A stretch of DNA of 64,000 bases from Devosia sp. ZB163 (GCF_028613635.1 NZ_JAQRMY010000002.1:868001-932000), one strand, 5' to 3'; shown: positions 17,401 to 26,845, counted from the first letter of the stretch. The notes: generated by a model from the sequence alone, not told the origin. Numbers and translations: made by a program.

Positions 17401-18057
17401 ATGTCCGGTTCAGAAGATCGACATGTCCAGCGGCTGCCCGAACGGCGGTCGGAAGTTCGGTATGATGGCGGGTTGCTCGCCTCGTTCACTTACACTCCGC
17501 GGGCAGGGGGCGTGCGGGCCGTCCACTGCACGGTGGTTAGTCTCGCGCCGTCGGCGATGGTGATTGCGGCGCCCGTCCACGGCGACGTGGGCGAGCACCT
17601 TTGGGTCGAACTCGAGGGCTTCGGGCTTATCCGCTGCGAGATCGAGTCAGTCCGCGAGGACGGATTCGTCTGCGTCAATCTGCTGAACGACGAGGCCCGC
17701 AAGCGGCTCACGACCTGGGTCGCGTGGCTTCGCCGGCATGGCGGGCGGATCTCGGGAGATAGCCGCGACTTCATGCGGACGCGCCCGCGCGATGCCCGCA
17801 CCACTGTGACCTTCGCCGACGGCATGACGGCCGACGCGACGCTCAGTGACATTTCCCGATCCGGCGCTGCTGTGCTGGCCGATCGAACCGCTACTCCTGG
17901 TGACGCCATTGCAGTGGGCCGGGTGCCGGCGCATGTGGTGCGCGTTTTCGAGGGTGGATTTGCAATCGCCTTTGACGAAGCGCTGGACGCGGCAGACGCC
18001 GACCGCCTTGTCGCGGGATACGAAGTAGTTCTCACCCCCAAGCGCGAAGCGATGTAG
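17401..18057 (+). CDS. PilZ-like protein 1
   Basis: 218 aa, no signal or membrane segments. The C-terminal half shows a PilZ fold pattern: RTRPRDARTTVTFADG, then DISRSGAAVLAD (the D/N-x-S-x-x-G motif) and HVVRVFEGGFAIAF. The N-terminal half has a similar but weaker layout (RRSEVRYDGGLLASF, then ESVREDGFVCVNL), so this looks like two PilZ-like barrels in tandem. The first motif is not a clean RxxxR, so c-di-GMP binding is not certain. The next gene follows after 3 bases and is a paralogue. Confidence 0.78.
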   Translation: MSGSEDRHVQRLPERRSEVRYDGGLLASFTYTPRAGGVRAVHCTVVSLAPSAMVIAAPVHGDVGEHLWVELEGFGLIRCEIESVREDGFVCVNLLNDEARKRLTTWVAWLRRHGGRISGDSRDFMRTRPRDARTTVTFADGMTADATLSDISRSGAAVLADRTATPGDAIAVGRVPAHVVRVFEGGFAIAFDEALDAADADRLVAGYEVVLTPKREAM

Positions 18058-18060
18058 CAG

Positions 18061-18753
18061 ATGGCAGTTGCAGCCCAGATGAGCGGCCCCGCCGGTGCAG
18101 CGACAGGCGTCCAGGGCCGCAAGGACGTCCGGTTCATCGGCGACGTGATGGGCAGCTACGTGCTGGCCAGCCGTGCACAGACCGCGGGGGCGGTTCAGGT
18201 GTTCGCCTGCCGCGCACGCAGCATTTCGCCGTTCGAAGCGGTGATCAACGCACCGGTCGCCGGACCTCTGGGCGACGGGCTGATCGTAACCTTCCAGGGC
18301 CTCGGCATCATCCGTGGTAAGATTTCGCGCGTGCTCGACGGCGGCTTCGCTGCAAGCTTCGAGTGCAGCGACAGCGAGCGGAACCTGTTGGGCGCACGGA
18401 TCGACTGGTTGAAGCGCAAGGCGCTGAAGGCGGTCATCGATCGGCGTGCGCACCGGCGTGTGCTGCCACGCGAGACGAAGGCCAGGCTGATCCTGGGAGA
18501 CGGGACGAAGTTCGACTGCTTCATCATCGACATGTCGCAGTCGGGCGTAGCCGTGTCGGCAGATGTGCTGCCGCCACTTGGCTCGCCTGCCGGCGTGGGT
18601 GGGGTCCCCGGCAGGGTCGTGCGACACATTCCGACGGGCTTCGCCATTCAGTTCGCCGAGCTGCAGCCCATGGACCAGATCGAGGCCTTGCTGACGCTCA
18701 GGACCGGCCCCGACCGCGTGCTTGCGGCCGAGCACCCCGAGATTGGCGAGTAG
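18061..18753 (+). CDS. PilZ-domain protein 2, likely c-di-GMP receptor
   Basis: 230 aa, cytosolic. The C-terminal PilZ domain is cleaner than in the preceding gene: DRRAHRRVLPRE carries the RxxxR motif, DMSQSGVAVSAD the D-x-S-x-x-G motif, and HIPTGFAIQF the closing strand. The N-terminal half repeats a degenerate barrel (GRKDVRFIGDVMG, then RVLDGGFAASF). Shared layout with the gene 3 bases upstream shows tandem duplication and co-transcription. The start may be ATG 18061 or 18079. The stop abuts the convergent LysE gene. Confidence 0.82.
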   Translation: MAVAAQMSGPAGAATGVQGRKDVRFIGDVMGSYVLASRAQTAGAVQVFACRARSISPFEAVINAPVAGPLGDGLIVTFQGLGIIRGKISRVLDGGFAASFECSDSERNLLGARIDWLKRKALKAVIDRRAHRRVLPRETKARLILGDGTKFDCFIIDMSQSGVAVSADVLPPLGSPAGVGGVPGRVVRHIPTGFAIQFAELQPMDQIEALLTLRTGPDRVLAAEHPEIGE

Positions 18754-18754
18754 G

Positions 18755-19366
18755 CTAGCGCTCGGTCAGCGCTAGCTTGGCGCCGAGCGCGACGAAGGCC
18801 GCCGCAAAGGTGCGGCGCATCCAGTTGAGTACGCGCGGACGCGTCACCACATGCTTGCGCACTGCGGCAGCGAACACACCGTAGATAGCGAAAATCACGA
18901 ACGTCATGGCCATGAACACGCCGCTGAGCTCCAGCATGCGGGTCAGGCCGTCGGGCGCGCCCGACGGCACGAACTGTGGCAGGAAGGCAAAGAAGAAGAT
19001 CGAGAGCTTGGGGTTGAGGATGTTGACCAGGATGCCCGACAGCAGGACCTGGCGCACCGACTTCGGAGCCGCGTCGGTATCGACGCTAAGCGCGCCCTTC
19101 TCCCTGAGCGTGGCCCAGGCCATGTAGAGCAGGTAGGCGACGCCGAAATACTTGATGATCTCGAAAGCGAGCGCGCTCGTGTGCAGCAGAGCCGCAAGTC
19201 CGGTGATCGCCGCCGCCATATGCGGAATGACGCCCAGCGTACAGGCGAAGGCGGCCACGATGCTGGCCCGCGCCCCGCGCGTGAGGCCGGCGGCAAGCGT
19301 GAACAGCGCGCCGGTGCCCGGCGAAGCGACGATCACCAGCGTGGTGATCAGGAATTCCGGAGTCAT
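18755..19366 (-). CDS. LysE/RhtB-family exporter
   Basis: 203 aa inner-membrane protein with about six hydrophobic segments. The family opening is MTPEFLITTLVIVASPGTGALFT (here the PG pair after helix 1), with YFGVAYLLYMAWATLREKG later. Such proteins export amino acids or similar small molecules; the substrate is not readable. The start overlaps the stop of the upstream DUF808 gene by four bases, so the two are translationally coupled. Convergent with PilZ protein 2. Confidence 0.9.
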   Translation of the reverse strand: MTPEFLITTLVIVASPGTGALFTLAAGLTRGARASIVAAFACTLGVIPHMAAAITGLAALLHTSALAFEIIKYFGVAYLLYMAWATLREKGALSVDTDAAPKSVRQVLLSGILVNILNPKLSIFFFAFLPQFVPSGAPDGLTRMLELSGVFMAMTFVIFAIYGVFAAAVRKHVVTRPRVLNWMRRTFAAAFVALGAKLALTER

Positions 19367-20352
19367 CCCGCACGCTCCTCGCGCTTGAACAGGCTGCGGA
19401 TCGCGCGCCAGGCCGGGACGATGAGCTTGCTGGCGACCGGAATCAACAGCAGTCCGAGCACGAGGCCAATGACGAGATCAGCAAAGATGATCGCCAGCTG
19501 GCCGAGGAAGCCGCCGATCTGCGGCAGGAGCGCCTCCGCGCCATGGGCGAAGGCCTCGACGACGTGCTCGACCTGATTGAGCCCGAACCCGGCGAGACCG
19601 TGCACGACGATGCCGCCGCCGACCCAGATCATGGCTGCGGTGCCCAGCACGGAGAGAAAGCGCATGACCCACGGCATGGCTCGCAGGATGCCGCGCCCAA
19701 GCGCCTTGCCGACTCCGGTGCGGGCGCCGTTGGCGAGGGCAAGGCCAATGTCGTCGGCCTTCACGATCAACGCCACGGCCCCATAGACGCCCACGGTGAT
19801 GCCGAAAGCGACGACCACCAGCACCAGTGCCTGCTCCCAGAAGGGCAGGTCGGGCAGGGCGGCGAGCGCGATGGTCATGATCTCGGCCGAGAGGATGAAG
19901 TCGGTCTGGATGGCGCCGGCGACGCGCTCTTCCTCGAGCCGCTTGGGATCGCTGGGCGCGTCTGCGAGCTCCGCCTCGTGGGCGTGGCCGGCATGGGGGA
20001 AAACCGAGCCGAACACCTTCTCGGCACCCTCGTAGCAGAGATACGCGCCGCCGATCATGAGGAGGGGCGTGATGAGCCAGGGAGCGAAGAAGCTGAGTGC
20101 CAGCGCGGCGGGCAGCAGGATCAGCAGCTTGTTGCGGATGGAGCCGACGGCGATGCGCCAGACGATCGGCAGTTCGCGCTCCGCGGCAAAGCCGTGGACA
20201 TAGCGCGGCGTGACTGCCGTGTCGTCGATGACCGCGCCTGCAGCCTTGAGGCCGGCCTTGGTGGCCTGTCCCGCGACATCGTCGATCGAGGCGGCTGCGA
20301 CCTTCGCGAGCGCGGTGATGTCGTCGAGCAGTCCAAGCAGTCCAACGCTCAT
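19363..20352 (-). CDS. DUF808 family membrane protein
   Basis: 329 aa, several membrane segments. The N-terminus MSVGLLGLLDDITALAKVAA and the blocks AVTPRYVHGF and GGAYLCYEGAEKV are characteristic of DUF808 (YedI-like) proteins. Role unknown. Coupled to the downstream LysE-type exporter by an ATGA overlap, which suggests a shared export or envelope task but does not show it. Its 5' end faces the divergent DUF4432 gene across 167 bases. Confidence 0.88.
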   Translation of the reverse strand: MSVGLLGLLDDITALAKVAAASIDDVAGQATKAGLKAAGAVIDDTAVTPRYVHGFAAERELPIVWRIAVGSIRNKLLILLPAALALSFFAPWLITPLLMIGGAYLCYEGAEKVFGSVFPHAGHAHEAELADAPSDPKRLEEERVAGAIQTDFILSAEIMTIALAALPDLPFWEQALVLVVVAFGITVGVYGAVALIVKADDIGLALANGARTGVGKALGRGILRAMPWVMRFLSVLGTAAMIWVGGGIVVHGLAGFGLNQVEHVVEAFAHGAEALLPQIGGFLGQLAIIFADLVIGLVLGLLLIPVASKLIVPAWRAIRSLFKREERAG

Positions 20353-20519
20353 GGCGAATCCTTCAGGGGGTTGCAGTCACCATGCCAGCGGCCAATGAAG
20401 CTGCAAACAGGAAGTAGCCAGGGCCTGGGCGGTTCCGCCTCGGCCCGACGGAAGGCGGATTCCGCTTCGCGCTAGGCGGCTGCTAGAGCTTGGCAGCAAG
20501 GCAAATGGGAGTTGGAGCC

Positions 20520-21617
20520 ATGACGATTGGGGCAAGCCGCACGGTCATCGATCTCGGAGCGGTGGCGTTCGAGGCGAGGGAGCGGCAACTCGCGGAGTTG
20601 GGCGCGCTGCGGGCCAGCGTGTTCCGCTATGCCTCCGGCGTCGCCGCAGTTCGTATCGCAAACGCCGATGGCGAGATCGTCGTCCTGCCCTACCATGGGC
20701 AGCAGATTTGGGACGCGACGTTCTACGGCCGGCGGCTGACCATGCGCTCGGTGTTCGACGAGCCTGTGGCGAGCACGGAGTTCTTGCGCAACTACGGCGC
20801 GTTCCTTGTTCACTGCGGAGCTTCCGCGATGGGCAACGTCGGGCCGAACGACAAGCACGCACCGCACGGCGAGTTGCCCAATGCAGCCTACGAGGCGGCT
20901 CGACTGGTCCTCGGTAGCGACGACGCAGGTGCCTATGTCGAGGTGTCGGGAAAGCACGTGCAACGGGTCGCGTTCGGGCTTCACTACGAGTTCGAGCCGG
21001 TGCTCCGGGTGCGGGAGCGGGGAGGGCGCATCGAACTCGATCTCACGGTGACCAACCGGCGCAGCAAGCCGATGGAGCTCATGTACCTCGCCCATGTGAA
21101 CTTCCGCCCGGTGGACGGCGCACGCCTGGTGGATGCGGTGCCGAACACACCCGAGCATTTCCGTGTCCGCACGCACATGCCCGGCTACCGATTGGCCGAC
21201 CAATCGTACCACGACCTCATGGCGCGCTTTCAGGACGACCCCGCGTCGCATCGCACCATCGTCGCTGGCCGCCGGATCGATCCGGAGCTCGTCGCCGGCA
21301 TGGACTATCCGGCGGGAGCAGACGGCTGGGCCCACACCCTGCAGCTCCTGCCGGACGGGACGGCGGACTTCATCAGCCACCGCCCGTCCGAGTTGGACAA
21401 GGGCGTGCGCTGGATGTCGCGCAACGGCGACGAGGACGCGCTCGGCCCATTCCTGCCGGCGACGGCGGAGGCAGATGGTCGCGAGGCCGAGCTGGCCAAG
21501 GGTAACGTCAAGTTCATCGCCCCCGGCGGCACCTTCCGCACCCGTTTGGCCTTCGGGGCGCTGACAACCGACGAGGCCGCCACAATGGCGGGCGAGATCG
21601 CTGCGCTGGCGCGATGA
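20520..21617 (+). CDS. DUF4432 (aldose-1-epimerase-like) protein
   Basis: 365 aa from ATG 20520; an in-frame TTG at 20490 would add 10 residues, but ATG is preferred for the GGAG before it. The sequence has the galactose-mutarotase-like beta-sandwich pattern of DUF4432: VLPYHGQQIWDATF, CGASAMGNVGP, APHGELPNAAYEAA and MYLAHVNFRPVDGA. The conserved His residues in HGELPN and AHVNF are candidate sugar-contacting residues. Cytosolic. Members are often found near sugar catabolism genes, but none are here, so the substrate is open. Confidence 0.85.
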   Translation: MTIGASRTVIDLGAVAFEARERQLAELGALRASVFRYASGVAAVRIANADGEIVVLPYHGQQIWDATFYGRRLTMRSVFDEPVASTEFLRNYGAFLVHCGASAMGNVGPNDKHAPHGELPNAAYEAARLVLGSDDAGAYVEVSGKHVQRVAFGLHYEFEPVLRVRERGGRIELDLTVTNRRSKPMELMYLAHVNFRPVDGARLVDAVPNTPEHFRVRTHMPGYRLADQSYHDLMARFQDDPASHRTIVAGRRIDPELVAGMDYPAGADGWAHTLQLLPDGTADFISHRPSELDKGVRWMSRNGDEDALGPFLPATAEADGREAELAKGNVKFIAPGGTFRTRLAFGALTTDEAATMAGEIAALAR

Positions 21618-21749
21618 GAATGAAGGGGGGCCCGTGCGAGGCCCTCTCGAGTTCCGTCCATCTGTCAGTCCTGAAAAGTCGGGTCATTTGAACTGTCGCC
21701 GGGGCGAAGACAGCGCTAAAGCTGCCGGACCAGTGACAAGGAGAATGCC

Positions 21750-22472
21750 GTGCTGCCGTGGGTTGAGCTCGATCGTGCGAAGGTGCCCGGAGGCGGTGAG
21801 TTCAAGCTGATGCAGCGCGGGCAGGAGTTCACCATCTTCGCCGGCACAATCGGACTGATGAGCAGCCGGCAAGCCGGCTCGGAAGAGGCGATGTCCAATG
21901 TCGCTGCCGAACGCATCGGCGGACGGCCGAAGGCGCGGGTGCTGATCGGCGGGCTCGGCATGGGCTTTACCCTGCGCGCGGCGCTCGCTGCATTCCGGCC
22001 GGACGCCGAGCTGGTGGTGGCCGAACTGGTGCCGCAGATCGCCGGGGCCTGGGCCCGCGGCCCGCTCGCTGCGATCCACGGCGACAGCCTCGATGACCCG
22101 CGGGTGACCCTGCGGGTGGGTGATGTCGGCGCGGTGATGGCCGGCGACGCGCAGAAGTTCGACGCCATCCTGCTCGATGTCGACAATGGCCCCGAGGGCC
22201 TGTCTCGGCCGGGCAACGACCGCCTGTACAGTCACGGCGGGATCGCCGCTGCGAAGGCAGCGCTTCGGCCGGACGGTATGCTGGCGGTATGGTCGGTGGC
22301 GCCCGACGCGCACTTCACCAAACGGCTGCAGCAATCGGGCATGAAAGTCGAGGAGCTGAAGGCGCGGGCGCATGGCGGGAAGGGCGCGCGGCACGTCATC
22401 TGGGTGGCGACCAACAGTCCGCCAGCGCATGCACCGGGCAAACCCGGATCGGCCACGCATCGCAGGCCATGA
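21750..22472 (+). CDS. Spermidine-synthase-like methyltransferase-fold protein
   Basis: 240 aa. The Rossmann core shows VLIGGLGMGFTLRAAL (nucleotide-binding loop), VVAELVP, GDVGAVM and ILLDVDNGPEGL, as in the spermine/spermidine synthase superfamily. Many bacterial members of this branch are not true polyamine synthases, so the product is left general. The start is GTG 21750 because AGGAG lies six bases upstream; the nearby ATG at 21745 is out of frame. A terminator follows at once. Confidence 0.82.
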   Translation: MLPWVELDRAKVPGGGEFKLMQRGQEFTIFAGTIGLMSSRQAGSEEAMSNVAAERIGGRPKARVLIGGLGMGFTLRAALAAFRPDAELVVAELVPQIAGAWARGPLAAIHGDSLDDPRVTLRVGDVGAVMAGDAQKFDAILLDVDNGPEGLSRPGNDRLYSHGGIAAAKAALRPDGMLAVWSVAPDAHFTKRLQQSGMKVEELKARAHGGKGARHVIWVATNSPPAHAPGKPGSATHRRP

Positions 22473-22476
22473 AAGA

Positions 22477-22500
22477 GAAAGGGCCCCGAGGGGCCCTTTC
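22477..22500. terminator. Bidirectional terminator between convergent genes
   Basis: GAAAGGGCCCC (22477-22487) and GGGGCCCTTTC (22490-22500) form a perfect 11-bp stem with a 2-base gap. It lies 5 bases after the methyltransferase-like gene and 25 bases from the glnA stop on the other strand, so it can serve both. Confidence 0.85.
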
Positions 22501-22524
22501 ATGTTCCTGCGATCGATCCGACCA

Positions 22525-23934
22525 TCAGGCCGAATAGTACATCTCGTACTCGACCGGATGCGGGGTGTGCTCGAACTTGATGACTTCCGTCATCTTCAGC
22601 TCGATGTAGCTGTCGATCTGGTCGTCGTCGAACACGCCGCCGGCCTTGAGGAAGTCGCGGTCCTTGTCGAGGGACTCGAGCGCTTCACGGAGCGAGCCGC
22701 AAACGGTCGGAATCTGCTTCAGCTCTTCCTTGGGCAGCTCGTACAGATCCTTGTCCATCGGGTCGCCCGGGTGGATCTTGTTCTTGATGCCGTCGATGCC
22801 GGCCATCACCAGGGCGGCGAAGCCGAGGTACGGGTTGGCCAGCGGATCAGGGAAGCGGACTTCGACGCGCTTCGACTTCGGCGACTGGCCGAAGGGAATG
22901 CGGCACGAAGCCGAGCGGTTGCGCGCCGAGTAGGCGAGCAGCACCGGAGCTTCGAAGCCCGGCACGAGGCGCTTGTACGAGTTGGTGGTCGGGTTGGTGA
23001 AGGCGTTGATGGCCTTCGCGTGCTTGATCACGCCGCCGATGTAGTACAGCGCTTCCATCGAAAGGCCGGCATACTGGTCACCTGCGAAGAGCGGCTTGCC
23101 GTCCTTCCAGATCGACTGGTGGCAGTGCATGCCCGAGCCGTTGTCGCCATAGACCGGCTTCGGCATGAAGGTCACGGTCTTGCCGTAGGCCTGGGCGACC
23201 TGCTGGATCACGTACTTGTAGATCTGCACGTCGTCGGCCGACTTGATCATCGGAGCGAACTTGATGCCGAGCTCATGCTGGGCCGAGGCCACTTCGTGGT
23301 GGTGCTTTTCGACGGTGACGCCCATCGACGCCATGGCGGCGAGCATTTCGCCGCGCATGTCCTGCGCGCTGTCCAGCGGCGGAACCGGGAAGTAGCCCTT
23401 CTTGAGGCCGATATGGTGGCCGGTGTTGCCCGACTCGTACTCGGTGTCGTTGTTGATCGGCAGTTCCGAGTGGTCGACCGAGAAGCCCACCTTGTACGTG
23501 GTGTTCGAGTAGCGCACGTCGTCGAAGATGAAGAATTCGGGCTCGGGGCCGAAAACGATGGTGTCGCCGATACCGAGCTCCTTGACGTACGCCTCGGCCT
23601 TCTTGGCGGTGGTGCGCGGGTCGCGGTTGTACGGCTGATAGGTCAGCGGCTCGAGGACGTCGCAGTTGATGGCGAGGGTCAGGGCCCCGAAGAACGGGTC
23701 GATATAGGCCGAGTTCGGATCGGGCATCAGCACCATGTCGGACTCGTTGATGGCCTTCCAGCCGGCGATCGAGGACCCGTCGAACATGGTCCCTTCCTCG
23801 AAGAGATCCTCGTCGACGACGGTCACGTCCATGGTGACGTGCTGCAGCTTGCCGCGCAGATCGGTAAAGCGGAGGTCGACGTACTTGATGTCCTCGTCTT
23901 TGATCTTCTTGAGGATGTCGCTTCCAGTGGTCAT
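22525..23934 (-). CDS. glnA: GlnA, type I glutamine synthetase
   Basis: Makes glutamine from glutamate, ammonia and ATP; the main ammonia-assimilating enzyme. 469 aa, the normal GSI length. Seen: [29 protein letters not shown], the ATP-site block [33 protein letters not shown], and the adenylylation Tyr in KDLYELP. Adenylylation by GlnE is therefore likely. It lies 59 bases downstream of glnB on the same strand, the classical rhizobial glnBA operon. Confidence 0.98.
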   Translation of the reverse strand: MTTGSDILKKIKDEDIKYVDLRFTDLRGKLQHVTMDVTVVDEDLFEEGTMFDGSSIAGWKAINESDMVLMPDPNSAYIDPFFGALTLAINCDVLEPLTYQPYNRDPRTTAKKAEAYVKELGIGDTIVFGPEPEFFIFDDVRYSNTTYKVGFSVDHSELPINNDTEYESGNTGHHIGLKKGYFPVPPLDSAQDMRGEMLAAMASMGVTVEKHHHEVASAQHELGIKFAPMIKSADDVQIYKYVIQQVAQAYGKTVTFMPKPVYGDNGSGMHCHQSIWKDGKPLFAGDQYAGLSMEALYYIGGVIKHAKAINAFTNPTTNSYKRLVPGFEAPVLLAYSARNRSASCRIPFGQSPKSKRVEVRFPDPLANPYLGFAALVMAGIDGIKNKIHPGDPMDKDLYELPKEELKQIPTVCGSLREALESLDKDRDFLKAGGVFDDDQIDSYIELKMTEVIKFEHTPHPVEYEMYYSA

Positions 23935-23993
23935 TAGGTTCCCCTGTAAAAGTCTGGAGTTGAATTAGGCGGGCGGACGATGGCTCAGGCGCC

Positions 23994-24332
<339 letters not shown>

Positions 24333-24346
24333 TCAGGCCTCCAACA

Positions 24347-24363
24347 GGCACCGGTCGGGTGCC
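24347..24363 (-). promoter_or_regulatory. NtrC-like inverted repeat in the glnB leader
   Basis: GGCACC (24347-24352) and GGTGCC (24358-24363) are separated by five bases, matching the GCACC-N5-GGTGC form of NtrC sites. It lies between the sigma54 element and the glnB start, not upstream of it, so if real it would repress or fine-tune; it may instead be a leader hairpin. Confidence 0.35.
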
Positions 24364-24374
24364 GCACGGTTGTA

Positions 24375-24390
24375 TGCAGGGTCCGTGCCA
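24375..24390 (-). promoter_or_regulatory. Sigma54 promoter of glnBA
   Basis: On the minus strand TGGCACGGACCCTGCA (24390-24375) matches the sigma54 consensus TGGCACG-N4-TTGCA with one mismatch; the -24 GG and -12 GC are present. The transcript would start near 24364, about 32 bases before the glnB ATG. A nitrogen-regulated glnBA promoter of this type is established in rhizobia. Confidence 0.7.
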
Positions 24391-24577
24391 GCTTGCCAGC
24401 GCCGGAGAAAACCTTGCCAAGATAAGCGCCTACGGCGAACATCTGATCCAGCAGTCGAGATGCGCAGCCGGCCCAGTGATCAAATAGTAGGCATGCTGAG
24501 CGTGATTTGGTCAATTCCGGTGTCCAGAATGGCCGATCCAAGTGTGACAAAGGTCGGTTTGCAGCGAAAGTGGGCAG

Positions 24578-24727
24578 ATGCTTGAACTGAAGCGCTGCAA
24601 GAACGCGCTGTTCGGCCGGCACCCGTGCCACGATGGGGCAGATTACAGCGAGCTGAAGGGCGCGTTCATCGACGTAGCCAAGGCACGGCTCGCCCAACTA
24701 CGCTTGGCGCCCCACCTCTCCCTTTGA
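24578..24727 (+). CDS. Possible 49-aa ORF between glnB and tRNA-Leu
   Basis: An ATG-started frame giving a protein that begins MLELKRCKNALFGRHPCHDG and continues with a helix-like ELKGAFIDVAKARLAQLRLA segment. The ribosome-binding site is weak, and its end overlaps the tRNA-Leu promoter -35 box. I do not recognise it. Apart from this and the glnB promoter, the 24333-24779 stretch holds nothing I can support. Confidence 0.25.
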   Translation: MLELKRCKNALFGRHPCHDGADYSELKGAFIDVAKARLAQLRLAPHLSL

Positions 24728-24752
24728 CCTTCCCCGTTTCTTGCCATATATG
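24724..24752 (+). promoter_or_regulatory. Promoter of tRNA-Leu
   Basis: TTGACC (24724-24729), a 17-base spacer and TATATG (24747-24752), about 28 bases before the tRNA 5' end. The same arrangement (TTGACN, 17 bases, T-A-rich hexamer) precedes the other two tRNAs in this window. Confidence 0.7.
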
Positions 24753-24779
24753 CACGCGACCCGGCCGACGGGGCACCTT

Positions 24780-24864
24780 GCGGGTGTGGCGGAACTGGTA
24801 GACGCACTGGATTTAGGTTCCAGCGCCGCAAGGCGTGGAGGTTCGAGCCCTCTCACCCGCACCA
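24780..24864 (+). tRNA. tRNA-Leu (anticodon UAG)
   Basis: Acceptor GCGGGTG pairs with CACCCGC, discriminator A, CCA encoded (24862-24864). The anticodon arm is CTGGA / TCCAG with loop TTTAGGT, giving anticodon TAG at 24814-24816, which reads CUA. A long variable arm (GCGCCGCAAGGCGT) and GGTTCGAGCC T-arm confirm a class II leucine tRNA. Confidence 0.96.
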
Positions 24865-24931
24865 GAGCTTGCCAGCGCTACTGCCAGCGACTTCGGCCAA
24901 ACGAGTTTTGAAGAGACAACGGGATACCCCA

Positions 24932-26311
24932 ATGCAGGTTACAGAAACCCTCAACGAGGGCCTCAAGCGCAAACTTACCGTCGTCATCCCCAAGAAGGAT
25001 CTCAGCGACCGGCTGGATGCGCGGCTCGACGAGCTCAAGGGCACCGCGAACATCAAGGGTTTCCGCCCCGGCAAGGTGCCGACCGCGCACCTGAAGAAGG
25101 TCTATGGCCGCTCGGCCATGTCGGAAGTGCTGTCCGACGCAATCAACGCGACCGTCTCCAAGACCCTGGACGACCGTTCCGAGCGCGCCGCAACGCAGCC
25201 GAAGGTTGACCTGCCGGAAGACCAGGACGTCATCAACAAGGTGCTCGACGGCGACGCCGACCTCAACTTCGAGGTCAGCTACGAGGTACTGCCGCCCGTC
25301 ACCCTGATGGACTTCAAGGGCCTCAAGGTCGACAAGCCTGTCGTCGAGATCGACGACAAGGACGTTGATGCCGAGGTGCAGCGCGTATTCGCGCAGCAGC
25401 GCGGCTATGAGGAGAAGGGCGAGGACGGTGTCGTCGAGAATGGCGACCGGCTCGGGCTCTCCTTCAAGGGCACGATCAAGGGTGAGGCCTTCCCGGGCGG
25501 CACTTCGGACCATGCCCACCTCGTCGTCGGTTCGGGCGAGTTCATCCCCGGCTTCGAAGAGCAGCTGGTCGGAATGAAGAAGAACGAGACCAAGACGGTC
25601 AAGGTCACGTTCCCCAAGGACTACGCGCAGGACGAGCTGGCCGGCAAGAAGGCCGAGTTCGAGACGACCATCCTGCACATCGACGGCCCCCGCGCCGGTG
25701 AGCTCAACGACGATTTCGCCAAGAATCTCGGTCTCGAGAACGTCGAAGCCCTGCGCAACGCGGTCAAGGACCAGATGCGCGCCGCGCTCGACTCCATGGG
25801 CCGCCAGGCGATCAAGCGCCAGATTCTCGATCAGCTCGACGAAGGCCACAAGTTCGACGTTCCCGAGCAGCTCGTGGACGCCGAGTTCAACACCATCTGG
25901 CAGCGCGTCGTGCACGAGGTTGAACACCACGGCCGTTCCTTCGAGGACGAGGGCACGACCGAAGAAGCCGCCAAGGAGCAGTACAGGAAGATCGCCGAGC
26001 GCCGCGTGCGCCTGGGCCTCGTGGTCGCCGAGATCGGCAACCAGAACAAGGTCGAGGTCACCGAGGAAGAGCACCAGCAGGCCCTGATCGCCGAAGTGCG
26101 CCGCTTCCAGGGCCAGGAACAGCAGGTCTACGACTACTACCGCAAGAACCCGCAGGCTCTGGCCAGCCTCCGCGCGCCGGTGTTCGAGAACAAGGTGGTG
26201 GATTTCGTCACCGAGCTCGCTGAGAAGACCGATAAGCCGATGACCCGCGCCGAGCTGAGCAAGATCATCGCGGCCGACGAGGACGAAGTTCCGGAAGAGC
26301 ACCACCACTAA
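24932..26311 (+). CDS. tig: Tig, trigger factor
   Basis: Ribosome-bound chaperone and peptidyl-prolyl isomerase. 459 aa from ATG 24932. The ribosome-binding signature is in NIKGFRPGKVPTAHLKKVYG (GFRxGxxP), followed by the FKBP-like PPIase domain (VENGDRLGLSFKG, then GSGEFIPGFEEQLVG) and the helical C-terminal chaperone arms. The C-terminus ends in an acidic and His-rich tail (DEDEVPEEHHH). A frame upstream of the ATG starts inside the tRNA region and is ignored. A strong terminator follows. Confidence 0.97.
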   Translation: MQVTETLNEGLKRKLTVVIPKKDLSDRLDARLDELKGTANIKGFRPGKVPTAHLKKVYGRSAMSEVLSDAINATVSKTLDDRSERAATQPKVDLPEDQDVINKVLDGDADLNFEVSYEVLPPVTLMDFKGLKVDKPVVEIDDKDVDAEVQRVFAQQRGYEEKGEDGVVENGDRLGLSFKGTIKGEAFPGGTSDHAHLVVGSGEFIPGFEEQLVGMKKNETKTVKVTFPKDYAQDELAGKKAEFETTILHIDGPRAGELNDDFAKNLGLENVEALRNAVKDQMRAALDSMGRQAIKRQILDQLDEGHKFDVPEQLVDAEFNTIWQRVVHEVEHHGRSFEDEGTTEEAAKEQYRKIAERRVRLGLVVAEIGNQNKVEVTEEEHQQALIAEVRRFQGQEQQVYDYYRKNPQALASLRAPVFENKVVDFVTELAEKTDKPMTRAELSKIIAADEDEVPEEHHH

Positions 26312-26337
26312 TCGGTAGGTTTCTGCCAGAATAATCG

Positions 26338-26367
26338 GGCCGCCCTTTGGGGCGGCCTTTTCTTTTT
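26338..26367 (+). terminator. Intrinsic terminator of tig
   Basis: GGCCGCCC (26338-26345) pairs with GGGCGGCC (26350-26357), 4-base loop, followed by TTTTCTTTTT. Confidence 0.92.
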
Positions 26368-26446
26368 GCGCCATTGGACGGCTGGGGCGTTGCTGCGCTA
26401 GGCTTCTGCCGGAGAGCGACGGCGATCAGCGCGAAAGGAACAGCCG

Positions 26447-26791
26447 ATGCCGCTATACCTGACCCGCTTCACCTACACGCCCGAAACCTGGGCACGCCTA
26501 ATCCAGAACCCCGAGGACCGCCGCAAGGCCGGCCAGCAGTACATCGAATCCGTGGGCGGCAAGCTTCATGGATTCTGGTACTCGCTCGGCGAGCACGACG
26601 GCTACACCCTGTGGGAAGCGCCCGACAATGTCGCGATGGCCTCTACAGCGATCGCGATCGCCGCCGGCGGCGCGATGAGCAGCATGCAGACCTCGGTCCT
26701 CCTGACGATCGAGGAGACCATGGAGGCGCTGCGGGCGGCCTCTTCGATCGCCTATAGTCCGCCGGGGCGCGTCGGCCAGCCAGCGCGATAG
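26447..26791 (+). CDS. GYD-domain protein
   Basis: 114 aa, cytosolic. The name-giving segment is seen in LGEHDGYTLWEAPDN, with MPLYLTRFTYTPETWARLI at the start and AIAAGGAMSSMQT and LLTIEETMEAL later, the usual order of the GYD family (dimeric alpha-beta barrel type). Biochemical role unknown. A purine-rich AAAGGAA precedes the ATG. It lies 54 bases before the nnr gene and may be co-transcribed with it. Confidence 0.88.
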   Translation: MPLYLTRFTYTPETWARLIQNPEDRRKAGQQYIESVGGKLHGFWYSLGEHDGYTLWEAPDNVAMASTAIAIAAGGAMSSMQTSVLLTIEETMEALRAASSIAYSPPGRVGQPAR

Positions 26792-26845
26792 CCGGCAAGC
26801 CTCTGGTGGCTTTTGGTTTTCGCCGGGCCCGGCTAGGCTCGCGGC

